From assembly GCA_017614655.1 (NCBI GenBank), contig JAGABO010000231.1, positions 1 through 9,512 of the forward strand: DNA of 9,512 nucleotides. Direction: 5' to 3'. Below are positions 1 through 7,014 of this stretch, piece by piece; within the stretch, counting starts at the first letter, position 1, and every line of letters starts with the position of its first letter. Source of the DNA: Treponema sp. (lineage in GTDB: Bacteria > Spirochaetota > Spirochaetia > Treponematales > Treponemataceae). The position numbers and the translations under genes are program-made. The notes below the pieces were generated by a model. It saw nothing but the letters and a program-made list of their open reading frames with translations, did no database searches and was not told the DNA's origin.

Positions 1-179
1 ATGTTTATTCAAACAGCGATGACGTGGCGACCATCGAAATGACCTATGTGCAGGACATATCATCTGCATTAAAGGTGGCAAATGAAAGGGTGAGCAACCT
101 AGAAGCACAGCTGGCTGATTTGTTGAGCGAAACCGTTCTGGTCGCCAGTGAAACGAAGGAAACGGGGGGAGAATCATGA
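1..179 (+). CDS. C-terminal fragment of an unidentified coiled-coil protein (5' end outside window)
   Basis: An open frame enters from the left edge (first full codon at base 3) and ends at TGA 177-179, giving about 58 residues. I do not recognise the family. The stretch ISSALKVANERVSNLEAQL has hydrophobic residues at heptad-like spacing and should form a short coiled coil; the tail after it is polar (SETKETGGES). Short coiled-coil C-termini that overlap the next start codon are common in phage structural operons, so a prophage or mobile-element origin is possible, but nothing here proves it. GC is 48% over 1-180 against 33% over the next 240 bases (hand counts), so this piece differs from what follows. 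Its stop overlaps the ATG at 176 (ATGA), which suggests translational coupling to a downstream gene that is no longer intact. Confidence 0.5.
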   Translation, partial: VYSNSDDVATIEMTYVQDISSALKVANERVSNLEAQLADLLSETVLVASETKETGGES

Positions 180-1320
180 GTACAAGATTTTTAACGGACC
201 GGAACTTAAATTTACCTGGACACCCGAAAACCTTATTTACATAAGATATGAAGATCCGTCTACGTGGCGCTATAATGAATATTTTTTTGATGATGAAGTT
301 CCTGCAAAATTTTATTTAAAAGGTGGAAAAAACGGCTGTGCCCCTGATGAAAATCATGAAGTTTATAAATATGCATATTTTGACCCTTCTGCTTATGATG
401 AAGATAATCAATGCTATAAATATGACAGCGTTCCCCCGATGGCAAAAATGAATTTTACGAATTATGAAAACATAACTTTTACTGTTGAAGATTTTTTAGG
501 AAAAGGTTCCGGCGTAAAATCAGCAAGAATCGAAATACAAAACAAAGTATATCAGATAAATACTGAACCCTATACATTAACGCTCCCTCTTCACGGAATT
601 GCAGACTATATGACTTTACCAACCACCGATAAGTTTAAATATACAGCATCTGATAAAGCTGGAAATACCATAACTTCAGAAATCTGGAACCGCTTTGTAG
701 AATCAGATATCGACCATATTTCGACATTAAACAACTCTCAGATCTCAATACATTACAACAGTTCTAATATAAACAGGCACGCAGATGTTTATACACTATC
801 AGAAGAAAATGTATGGACCTTAATAAAATCAGCTGACTGGAAAAAAGACAGTTATTACTATTTTACATTTAATGACAATTCAGTTACAAACAAATGGGTA
901 AAACTTTCTGCTTACAACAAGGATGAATATGATAGTTCCACGATACCGCTGAGTTCTCCTTACTTTATATACATGGGAAATGAAAGTTCGCCTCTGTATG
1001 ATTCAATGATAAAAAACGGAAACACTACAAGTTCCGTTACAGTTACATCCGATTCACCAGTTTATGTTCATACCCTCTGTACAAGAAACAGCAACTGTTC
1101 TGCCTGGAATGCAAGACAATGGTGTCTTTTGGGAAAAGAAGTCGACTCTGCTGTCTTAAACTTTTCTTCAACAGATACAAGAAATAAAAGCTACACAATC
1201 AATTCATATAATTTCGAACACAACATTCCTGCCGGTGCATACTATGTAATAATTTCACACTTTGCAAGGAATGATCCTAATGAGCAGTACACCTTCATGA
1301 CAGAACCTGTAAAAAAATAA
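148..1320 (+). CDS. Ig-like-domain exported or surface protein, probably 5'-truncated
   Basis: The frame opens after a stop at 124-126, and the first usable start is GTG 148, without a Shine-Dalgarno. The first dozen residues (MKRRKRGENHEY) are translated from GC-richer left-hand DNA and are unlikely to be native. The body is rich in Asn, Ser, Tyr and Thr, typical of an extracytoplasmic beta-rich protein, yet no signal peptide is present, so the true N-terminus is probably lost. Residues about 94-175 look like an Ig-like module: a D-x-VPP entry, a SGVKSARIEI strand and the closing TASDKAGNT signature of Big-type bacterial Ig folds. Residues about 285-375 look like a second beta-sandwich, with three closely placed cysteines (311, 317, 326) that could form disulphides outside the cell. 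The AT-rich codon use differs from glgP and glgX. Function is unknown; adhesion or carbohydrate contact would be a guess. It may be a pseudogene remnant. Confidence 0.6.
   Translation: MKRRKRGENHEYKIFNGPELKFTWTPENLIYIRYEDPSTWRYNEYFFDDEVPAKFYLKGGKNGCAPDENHEVYKYAYFDPSAYDEDNQCYKYDSVPPMAKMNFTNYENITFTVEDFLGKGSGVKSARIEIQNKVYQINTEPYTLTLPLHGIADYMTLPTTDKFKYTASDKAGNTITSEIWNRFVESDIDHISTLNNSQISIHYNSSNINRHADVYTLSEENVWTLIKSADWKKDSYYYFTFNDNSVTNKWVKLSAYNKDEYDSSTIPLSSPYFIYMGNESSPLYDSMIKNGNTTSSVTVTSDSPVYVHTLCTRNSNCSAWNARQWCLLGKEVDSAVLNFSSTDTRNKSYTINSYNFEHNIPAGAYYVIISHFARNDPNEQYTFMTEPVKK
164..171 (+). promoter_or_regulatory. Shine-Dalgarno for the ATG at 176
   Basis: GGGGGGAG lies 4 bases before ATG 176. It is the only convincing ribosome binding site in the first 300 bases. 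It points to the frame starting at 176, not to the GTG at 148 that opens the long frame ending at 1320. It is therefore part of the argument that two unrelated sequences meet just downstream. Confidence 0.5.
172..200. other. Probable recombination, insertion or assembly junction
   Basis: Three signals change together here: GC falls from 48% to 33%, a coupled gene start (ATG 176) loses its open frame within 22 codons, and a long frame with no credible start of its own begins. The exact breakpoint cannot be fixed from one sequence. The left-hand RBS and ATG argue that it lies at or after about 180, and the protein-like right-hand frame (KIFNGPELKF...) argues that it lies before about 200. No inverted or direct repeat that would name a transposon was seen at the border. 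A chimeric contig is an equally valid explanation. Confidence 0.45.
176..244 (+). pseudogene. Start of a gene cut off after 22 codons
   Basis: ATG 176 overlaps the stop of the preceding gene and has a strong Shine-Dalgarno, as a translationally coupled second gene would. The frame runs only MSTRFLTDRN... to TAA 242-244. The first few codons may be the genuine 5' end of a gene of the left-hand unit. The rest (from about codon 3-8 on) is the AT-rich downstream sequence read out of frame. I interpret it as a truncated gene start rather than a functional small protein. Confidence 0.35.
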
Positions 1321-1358
1321 AAAAAAAGGCAGTCAGAAAACTCTGGCTGCCTCATTTT
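1318..1358. terminator. Bidirectional intrinsic terminator between convergent genes
   Basis: GGCAGTCAGA (1328-1337) pairs with TCTGGCTGCC (1342-1351) across an AAAC loop: ten pairs including one G-T wobble. An A run lies on the left (1319-1327), which reads as a T run after the hairpin for the leftward glgX-glgP transcript. A shorter TCATTTT follows on the right for the plus-strand gene. It should work best for glgP and less well for the Ig-like protein gene, whose stop codon lies at its left edge. Confidence 0.85.
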
Positions 1359-1371
1359 ACGCGACCTGTTT

Positions 1372-3819
1372 CTACTGAATGGTTACCTTATTTAACTTCC
1401 AGATGTCACGAACGTATTCTTCGATTGTTCTGTCCGAAGAGAACTTGCCGGAGTTTGCAATGTTAAGCAGCGTCTTACGGGCCCAGCCTTTTCTGTCGGA
1501 ATAAGCTGCTGCAACTTTTTCCTGAGTTTCTACATAGCTTTCGAAGTCTGCAAGAATGTAGTAAATATCTGCACGCTGACCTTCTACACCAAAGACAAGC
1601 GAATCATGGATTTCCTGGAAGATACGGCCGGAAGAACCGTAAGTTCCGTCAACAAGCTGCGACACAACCTTAGCAAGAGCCGGACATCTGTCCAGATACT
1701 TCTGCGGATTGTAAGAATGCTCTTCGTTTATCTTGATGATTTCATCGGCAGTAAGTCCAAAAATAAATGCATTGTCTTTTCCGGCCTCTTCTACGATTTC
1801 GATGTTAGCTCCGTCCAGAGTTCCGATTGTAAGGGCTCCGTTCATCATAAGCTTCATGTTTGAAGTTCCTGAAGCTTCGTAGCCTGCGGTAGAGATCTGT
1901 TCAGAAACATCACTTGCAGGAATGATTTTTTCTGCAACAGAAACGCGGTAGTTTTCTACAAACACGACGCGCAGTTTTCCACCGACACGGCGGTCATTGT
2001 TTACGCGGTCTGCAACGCTGTTGATAAGCTTGATGATTGACTTTGCACGGCGGTAACCTGAAGCAGCCTTTGCTCCAAAAATAAACGTGCGTGCCGGAGG
2101 ATTAAATGACGGATCTTCGATAATCCTGTTGTACAGATACATGATGTGCAGCACGTTAAGAAGCTGCCTCTTGTATTCATGAAGACGCTTAACCTGAGTA
2201 TCAAAGATTGAATCAGGATCAAGGAATTCATTCTGTTCATGCTTAAGATAATCTGCGAGCCGTTCCTTGTTATGCCTCTTAATCTGAATAAGCTTATCAA
2301 GTGAAGCATCATCATCAGCAAATTTCTCGAGTCCCTTAAGAAGCGAAAGATCTTTTTCCCATCCGTGACCTATTCTTTCCGTAATGAATTCAGCAAGTTC
2401 AGGATTGGAAGAAAGAAGCCAGCGGCGCTGCGTAACGCCGTTCGTCTTGTTGTTAAACTTCTGAGGATAAATCGTTGCCCAGTTTTTAAGTTCCTGTTCC
2501 TTAAGAATTTTTGTGTGGAGTTCTGCAACACCGTTTACGCTGAAGCATGAATGAATTGCAAGCCATGCCATGTAAACCTTTCCGTCATGAATGATTGCCA
2601 TGTGATTCTGATTATAATAATCTTCCGGGAATTTCTGACGGAGTTCTATCATAAGGCGGCGGTTGATTTCTTCTACAATCTGATAGACACGCGGAAGCAG
2701 GCGCTGGAAAATTTCTATAGGCCACTTTTCGAGAGCTTCTGCAAGAATCGTATGGTTAGTGTAGGCAAACGTCTTCTGAACGACAGCCCATGCATTGTCC
2801 CAGCCCACATTATATTCATCAAGAAGAATACGCATGAGTTCAGGAATTGCAACAACAGGATGCGTATCGTTAAGCTGAATTACATGATAGTCTGCAAACT
2901 TAGAAAAATCAGTTCCATGGTGAATTACATACTGGCGGATTAAATCTTGAAGCGAAGCAGAAGTAAAGAAGTACTGCTGCCTTAAGCGAAGTTCCTTTCC
3001 CATAGGTCCGTTATCGTTAGGATAAAGGACGCGGCTTATGTTTTCTGCATTGTTCTGGCGTTCAACTGCACGAAGATACTGTGAATCATTGAACAGCTGA
3101 AGGTCAAATCCGTTAGGACTGGAGGCCTGCCACAGACGCAGCGTGTTTACCGTATTACAGCCGTAACCTACAACCGGCATGTCATAGGGAGTTGCAACAA
3201 CTTCTTCGGCATTTTCTATGTAGAAGCGGTCCTGTCCGTCCGGAGTCTTTCCGTATTTGATTTCTCCGCCGAACTTTACGATTACGGAAAGGTCGCTTCG
3301 TTTTACTTCCCAAGGGTCACGGTGCTTAAGCCAGTTGTCCGGGAATTCTACCTGTTCTCCGTCAATGATGTGCTGTTCAAACATTCCGTATTCATAGCGG
3401 ATTCCGTAACCGTGTCCAGGATATTCAAGAGTTGCAAGCGAATCCAGGAAGCACGATGCAAGACGTCCAAGGCCGCCGTTTCCCAAACCTGCATCCGGCT
3501 CTTCGTCTTCTATCATGTCGATGCTGATGTTCATGTCCTTGAGGACTTCCTTAACGCCTTCCATAATTCCGGAGTTGATAAGGTTGTTCGAAAGCGCACG
3601 TCCCATAAGGAATTCTGCACTAAGATAATAAAGCTGCTTTGTTTCCTTTTCGTTGTACTCACGTCTTGTATTCATCCAGTGCGGCATGATTATCTCAAGA
3701 GCACTCGCACTTACTGCATCAAACAGATCATGCTTTGAAGCCTGAGTAATATCTTTTCCGTACTGTCGTCTAAGTCGTGCGGTAAGATTAGCCTTAAATT
3801 CTTCAGCATCAAATTTCAT
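1372..3819 (-). CDS. glgP: Glycogen/alpha-glucan phosphorylase
   Basis: Cytoplasmic GT35 enzyme that uses phosphate to release glucose-1-phosphate from non-reducing ends of glycogen or other alpha-1,4-glucans. At 815 residues it is normal length for the family. Visible signatures: SAEFLMGRAL (67-76), the phosphate/PLP-site glycine loop GLGNGGLGRLASCFLDS (111-127), LNDTHP (316-321), KTNGVTQRRWL (458-468), VKRLHEYKRQ (543-552), and the cofactor motif EASGTSNMK whose Lys656 should bind pyridoxal phosphate, followed by NGALTIGTLDGANIEI. All key segments are present, so it should be active. The start ATG 3817-3819 is preceded by a clear AGGAGG, and the N-terminus has the expected short form without an extra regulatory domain. 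It lies 17 bases after glgX, so the two are almost certainly co-transcribed. The substrate could be glycogen or maltodextrin; the glgX neighbour favours glycogen. Confidence 0.97.
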   Translation of the reverse strand: MKFDAEEFKANLTARLRRQYGKDITQASKHDLFDAVSASALEIIMPHWMNTRREYNEKETKQLYYLSAEFLMGRALSNNLINSGIMEGVKEVLKDMNISIDMIEDEEPDAGLGNGGLGRLASCFLDSLATLEYPGHGYGIRYEYGMFEQHIIDGEQVEFPDNWLKHRDPWEVKRSDLSVIVKFGGEIKYGKTPDGQDRFYIENAEEVVATPYDMPVVGYGCNTVNTLRLWQASSPNGFDLQLFNDSQYLRAVERQNNAENISRVLYPNDNGPMGKELRLRQQYFFTSASLQDLIRQYVIHHGTDFSKFADYHVIQLNDTHPVVAIPELMRILLDEYNVGWDNAWAVVQKTFAYTNHTILAEALEKWPIEIFQRLLPRVYQIVEEINRRLMIELRQKFPEDYYNQNHMAIIHDGKVYMAWLAIHSCFSVNGVAELHTKILKEQELKNWATIYPQKFNNKTNGVTQRRWLLSSNPELAEFITERIGHGWEKDLSLLKGLEKFADDDASLDKLIQIKRHNKERLADYLKHEQNEFLDPDSIFDTQVKRLHEYKRQLLNVLHIMYLYNRIIEDPSFNPPARTFIFGAKAASGYRRAKSIIKLINSVADRVNNDRRVGGKLRVVFVENYRVSVAEKIIPASDVSEQISTAGYEASGTSNMKLMMNGALTIGTLDGANIEIVEEAGKDNAFIFGLTADEIIKINEEHSYNPQKYLDRCPALAKVVSQLVDGTYGSSGRIFQEIHDSLVFGVEGQRADIYYILADFESYVETQEKVAAAYSDRKGWARKTLLNIANSGKFSSDRTIEEYVRDIWKLNKVTIQ

Positions 3820-3823
3820 AAAA

Positions 3824-3830
3824 TCCTCCT
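3824..3830 (-). promoter_or_regulatory. Shine-Dalgarno of glgP
   Basis: On the minus strand this reads AGGAGGA, four bases before ATG 3819, within the 17-base gap after the glgX stop. It is a near-perfect ribosome binding site and fixes the glgP start. It contrasts with glgX and era in the same window, which have none. Confidence 0.9.
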
Positions 3831-3836
3831 AGATCC

Positions 3837-5960
3837 TTATTTTGCCATCAATATAATAAGCGAACCCGCCGGAACAATATAGCGTTCCTGGGCACGCAGA
3901 AGTTCAGCCTTCCCTCTCTCCACAAGAGGCCGTTTTTCGTCGGAAGTATCTGCAACAAGGTGCCACTTCCTTTCATCACCAAGAGACGGAAGATTTACCA
4001 TTACATCACGGCGGTCTGTGTTTGCCGCAACATAAAAGTCTTCGTCAAAAGTTCCGTCATCTTTTTTAAATGAAGAACCGCAGATTTTAAAAGCAAGGAA
4101 ATGCGAAATCTTATTCCAGTCCGGATTTGTACCGTCCCTGTCAAACCATTGGATTTCGTTTTTACTTCCGTCAAAGAAATTCTCACGCCTGAAAACCGGA
4201 TGTACTTTTCTTAATTCGATTGCCTGCTTTGTAAACCACACAAGCTGATTATTCAAATCAGCATTGCTCCAGTCAATCCAGCTCATGTCGTTGTCCTGGC
4301 AGTAAGCGTTGTTGTTTCCCTGCTGTCCGCGCCTGAATTCATCACCGGCTAAAAGCATCGGAGTTCCCTGCGAAATCAGAAGCGTAAGGATAAAGTTACG
4401 AATCTGTCTGTTACGTGCACGTTCTATAAGCGGATTTGCAGTCGCTCCTTCAAAGCCCATGTTCCAGCTCCAGTTTGAATCCGTGCCGTCGCGGTTTCCT
4501 TCTCCGTTTTCTTCGTTGTGCTTTCCGTTGTAGCTTACAAGGTCATTCATCGTAAAGCCGTCATGACATGTTACATAGTTGATTGAATGATAAGGCTTTT
4601 TTCCCTGAGAAGCAAAAAGATCAGATGAACCTGCAATACGTGTTGCAGCTCCTGTAGAAACATGCTCGTCACCTCTCCAGAAGCGGCGTATGTCATCACG
4701 GAAGCGGTCGTTCCATTCTGCCCAGCGGTTTCCGGGAAAGCATCCCAGCTGATATGCTCCGCCGGCATCCCACGGTTCAGCAATTATCTTTGTATTGCGC
4801 AAAACCGGATCTTCGGAAATAAGAAGTGTAAGAGGAGCATTTCCAAGAACAGAACCGTCTTCTGCACGTGTAAGTATAGAAGCAAGGTCAAAGCGGAATC
4901 CGTCAATATGATATTCAAGAACCCAGTAGCGCAGGCACTTTAAGATAAATTCACGCACTACCGGCTGATTACAGTTAAAGGTATTTCCGCAGCCCGAGAA
5001 GTTCATGTAATACTCTTTGTGACTCGGAACCAGCGAATAGTAAACGCTGTTTTCCAGTCCGCGGAAATTAAGTGCAACTCCGTGTTCATTTCCTTCTGCC
5101 GTATGATTGAATACGACATCAAGGATGACTTCGATACCTTCTTTATGAAGAGCCTTTACAAGCGACTTAAATTCATTAACACATGCACCGGGAGTTTTAT
5201 CAAACGCATAGCCGGCCTTTGGCGAAAAAAAGTTTACCGTAGAATAGCCCCAGTAATTTTTTAACTTTCCGCCGGTTCTGGGATTAAGGTTAGAATTCTC
5301 GTTTTCATCAAATTCAAAAACAGGAAGAAGCTCAACCGCATTTACTCCAAGATATTTTAAGTACGGAATTTTTTCTACAAAGCCCGCATAGGTTCCAGGT
5401 TTAGTAACGCCGGAATTTTTTCCTGCAGTAAATCCCTTAAGATGAGTTTCGTAAATTACTGATTCAGAAAGAGGTCTGTTTATAGGTCTGTCGCCTTCCC
5501 AGTCAAAATCATTGTCATCAATTACTACACATTTTGGGAAATTTGAATCACGGGAAAAAGCACAGTGTTTTACATCAGATTCATCAACAGGAGGCTTGTA
5601 ATTTTTTGGAAGATTAGAAAAAACAGAAACTGCAGTCAAAGCTTTTGCACATGGATCCATAAGCAGCTGATTTTTGTCAAAGCGAAGTCCGTTATGCACT
5701 TCAAACGGACCGTCTGCCTGATACAGATAAAGCGCTCCTTTTGAAACACCTTCAACTTCTATATGCCAGATATCGCCGGTGCGGTTTATTTCGGGATCAA
5801 GCGTAAAACTCTTTAAGGGCTCCCTGTCATCCTGCGAAGCGTAAATATTTAATACGATGCATGATGCGTTTCTGCTGAAAACGGAAAAATTTACACCCCG
5901 ATGAGTAAGGCTTGCCCCCAGCGGCAGCGGTTTTCCGTCAAAAGTCCTGATTTCGTTCAT
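3837..5960 (-). CDS. glgX: Glycogen debranching enzyme, isoamylase type (GH13)
   Basis: Cytoplasmic enzyme that hydrolyses alpha-1,6 branch points of glycogen, especially the short limit branches left by phosphorylase. Of 707 residues, about 10-105 form the N-terminal CBM48-like beta domain (GKPLPLGASLTHRGVNFSVFS, then GPFEVHNGLRFD, MDPCAKAL). The catalytic barrel carries the four GH13 regions: DVVFNH (281-286), GFRFDLA with nucleophile Asp358, EPWD with acid Glu395, and TCHD with Asp467. The stretch DGFTMNDLVSYNGKHNEENGEGNRDG and the later GDEFRRGQQGNNNAYCQDN are typical of the GlgX/isoamylase branch rather than pullulanase. The start at 5958-5960 fits the family N-terminus; the next in-frame codons upstream reach a TAA without another ATG/GTG/TTG. 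No Shine-Dalgarno precedes it. It is the first gene of the operon with glgP; glgA, glgB and glgC are not in this window. Confidence 0.95.
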   Translation of the reverse strand: MNEIRTFDGKPLPLGASLTHRGVNFSVFSRNASCIVLNIYASQDDREPLKSFTLDPEINRTGDIWHIEVEGVSKGALYLYQADGPFEVHNGLRFDKNQLLMDPCAKALTAVSVFSNLPKNYKPPVDESDVKHCAFSRDSNFPKCVVIDDNDFDWEGDRPINRPLSESVIYETHLKGFTAGKNSGVTKPGTYAGFVEKIPYLKYLGVNAVELLPVFEFDENENSNLNPRTGGKLKNYWGYSTVNFFSPKAGYAFDKTPGACVNEFKSLVKALHKEGIEVILDVVFNHTAEGNEHGVALNFRGLENSVYYSLVPSHKEYYMNFSGCGNTFNCNQPVVREFILKCLRYWVLEYHIDGFRFDLASILTRAEDGSVLGNAPLTLLISEDPVLRNTKIIAEPWDAGGAYQLGCFPGNRWAEWNDRFRDDIRRFWRGDEHVSTGAATRIAGSSDLFASQGKKPYHSINYVTCHDGFTMNDLVSYNGKHNEENGEGNRDGTDSNWSWNMGFEGATANPLIERARNRQIRNFILTLLISQGTPMLLAGDEFRRGQQGNNNAYCQDNDMSWIDWSNADLNNQLVWFTKQAIELRKVHPVFRRENFFDGSKNEIQWFDRDGTNPDWNKISHFLAFKICGSSFKKDDGTFDEDFYVAANTDRRDVMVNLPSLGDERKWHLVADTSDEKRPLVERGKAELLRAQERYIVPAGSLIILMAK

Positions 5961-5970
5961 ACGTTCTATA

Positions 5971-5999
5971 AAGATAACACATTTTTAATGATTTTTCCA
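5971..5999 (-). promoter_or_regulatory. Candidate glgX-glgP promoter with a very short leader
   Basis: Read on the minus strand, TGGAAA (5994-5999) lies 17 bases before TATCTT (5971-5976). These resemble -35 and -10 boxes at ideal spacing, each imperfect. Transcription would start about 7 bases after the -10, around 5964, leaving only about 4 bases before the glgX ATG. This fits the lack of any Shine-Dalgarno. No operator-like palindrome was recognised. Moderate support, because AT-rich DNA offers many chance matches. Confidence 0.4.
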
Positions 6000-6048
6000 T
6001 AAAAAAGGCTTACCTGTCTGTTACTTATAGTTTTTAAAACGCGGATTA

Positions 6049-6057
6049 TGCTATACT
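6049..6057 (+). promoter_or_regulatory. Extended -10 promoter of era, implying a leaderless mRNA
   Basis: TGCTATACT is a strong extended -10 element (TGn at 6049-6051, TATACT at 6052-6057). No good -35 is visible at 16-18 bases upstream (AGTTTT-like), which is tolerated with an extended -10. The expected start point, 7 bases after the box, is the A of ATG 6064 itself. No purine-rich ribosome binding site lies upstream, so translation would have to start on a leaderless message. Confidence 0.6.
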
Positions 6058-6063
6058 GATTTC

Positions 6064-6996
6064 ATGGACAATAATGAGAATACAGATGACTACACGATTG
6101 AACCGGCAGGTCCCAAGACAGCGCTTGTTTCCATAATCGGACGGCCAAGTGCAGGAAAATCAACTTTTTTAAATACTGCAAGCGGAGAAAAAATAAGCAT
6201 TGTTTCTTCCGTTCCGCAGACCACCCGAAATGCAATAAAGGGAATCGTAAACACCTCCCTCGGACAGCTTGTATTTGTAGACACGCCGGGCCTTCACTTA
6301 AGCGAAAAAAAACTCAACCTTAAACTTACGAAAATTGCAGCAGACCAGATAAAAGAAAGTGATGCAATACTCTACGTACTTGATTCAACCCGCGAACACG
6401 GAGAAGAGGAAGAACTTATTGCAGACATGGCACTTCCATTTGCAGACAAAATCGTAATTGCCGTAAACAAAATAGAAGACCCGCGTGCAGATGTAAAAAG
6501 TTCCCGCGCATTCATAGAAAGAAAATTTCCTGATTTTCCGAAAGACCGCATAATCGAAATGAGTGCAAAGGAAGACAGAAATGTAAATGATGTACTCCGT
6601 GCTCTTTATGACCTTGCACCTGAGGCACCTCATCTTTACCCTGAAGAATTTTATACAGATCAGGAAGTTGAATTCCGCATTTCAGAAATAATACGCGGAG
6701 AAGCAATGAACCGTCTTAAAAACGAAGTTCCTCATGCAATCTACGTAAACATAGAAAACTTAAAAATGGTAAATGAAAACCTTCTTAAAGTTTTTGCAGA
6801 AATCTGTGTTGAACGCGAAAGCCAGAAAGGAATCGTTATCGGAAAAGGCGCTTCCATGATTAAGACAATCCGCACCGAAGCAGAAAAAACATGCCGGGAA
6901 ATTTTCCCCTATAACGTAAAAATCGACCTCCAGGTTAAGGTAGACAAAAACTGGAGGCAGAAGGATTTTGTTCTTAATAAACTTCTTACAAATTAG
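6064..6996 (+). CDS. era: GTPase Era, ribosome small-subunit assembly factor
   Basis: Era binds GTP and the 3' end of 16S rRNA and assists 30S maturation, acting in the cytoplasm and at the membrane. Length is 310 residues, near the usual ~300. GTPase motifs: G1 GRPSAGKST (26-34), G2 region QTTRN (52-56), G3 DTPG (73-76), G4 NKIE (135-138) and G5 SAKE (167-170). The C-terminal KH RNA-binding domain has GIVIGKGASMIKTI (256-269). Oddities: about 20 extra acidic residues precede the first strand; G4 has Glu138 where NKxD is usual; the KH GxxG loop reads GKGA, ending in Ala263. ATG 6064 is the only ATG/GTG/TTG start between an in-frame TAA at 6034 and the G1 loop, so the extension is genuine unless a rare start is used. 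It is transcribed away from glgX and converges on the gene ending at 7015. Confidence 0.95.
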   Translation: MDNNENTDDYTIEPAGPKTALVSIIGRPSAGKSTFLNTASGEKISIVSSVPQTTRNAIKGIVNTSLGQLVFVDTPGLHLSEKKLNLKLTKIAADQIKESDAILYVLDSTREHGEEEELIADMALPFADKIVIAVNKIEDPRADVKSSRAFIERKFPDFPKDRIIEMSAKEDRNVNDVLRALYDLAPEAPHLYPEEFYTDQEVEFRISEIIRGEAMNRLKNEVPHAIYVNIENLKMVNENLLKVFAEICVERESQKGIVIGKGASMIKTIRTEAEKTCREIFPYNVKIDLQVKVDKNWRQKDFVLNKLLTN

Positions 6997-7014
6997 CCCT
7001 CTAAAAACTGCGGT

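Noticed and set aside
260..445. A 61-codon minus-strand frame inside the Ig-like protein gene
   Set aside because: His-rich translation of complementary AT-rich DNA, with no RBS or family resemblance.
1606..3738. Several open frames of 60-140 codons on the plus strand opposite glgP
   Set aside because: They mirror codon bias of glgP, lack ribosome binding sites and show no recognisable protein features; glgP itself has all family motifs.
4309..5264. Open frames on both strands overlapping glgX
   Set aside because: They are antisense or out-of-frame shadows of a gene whose catalytic motifs are all intact.
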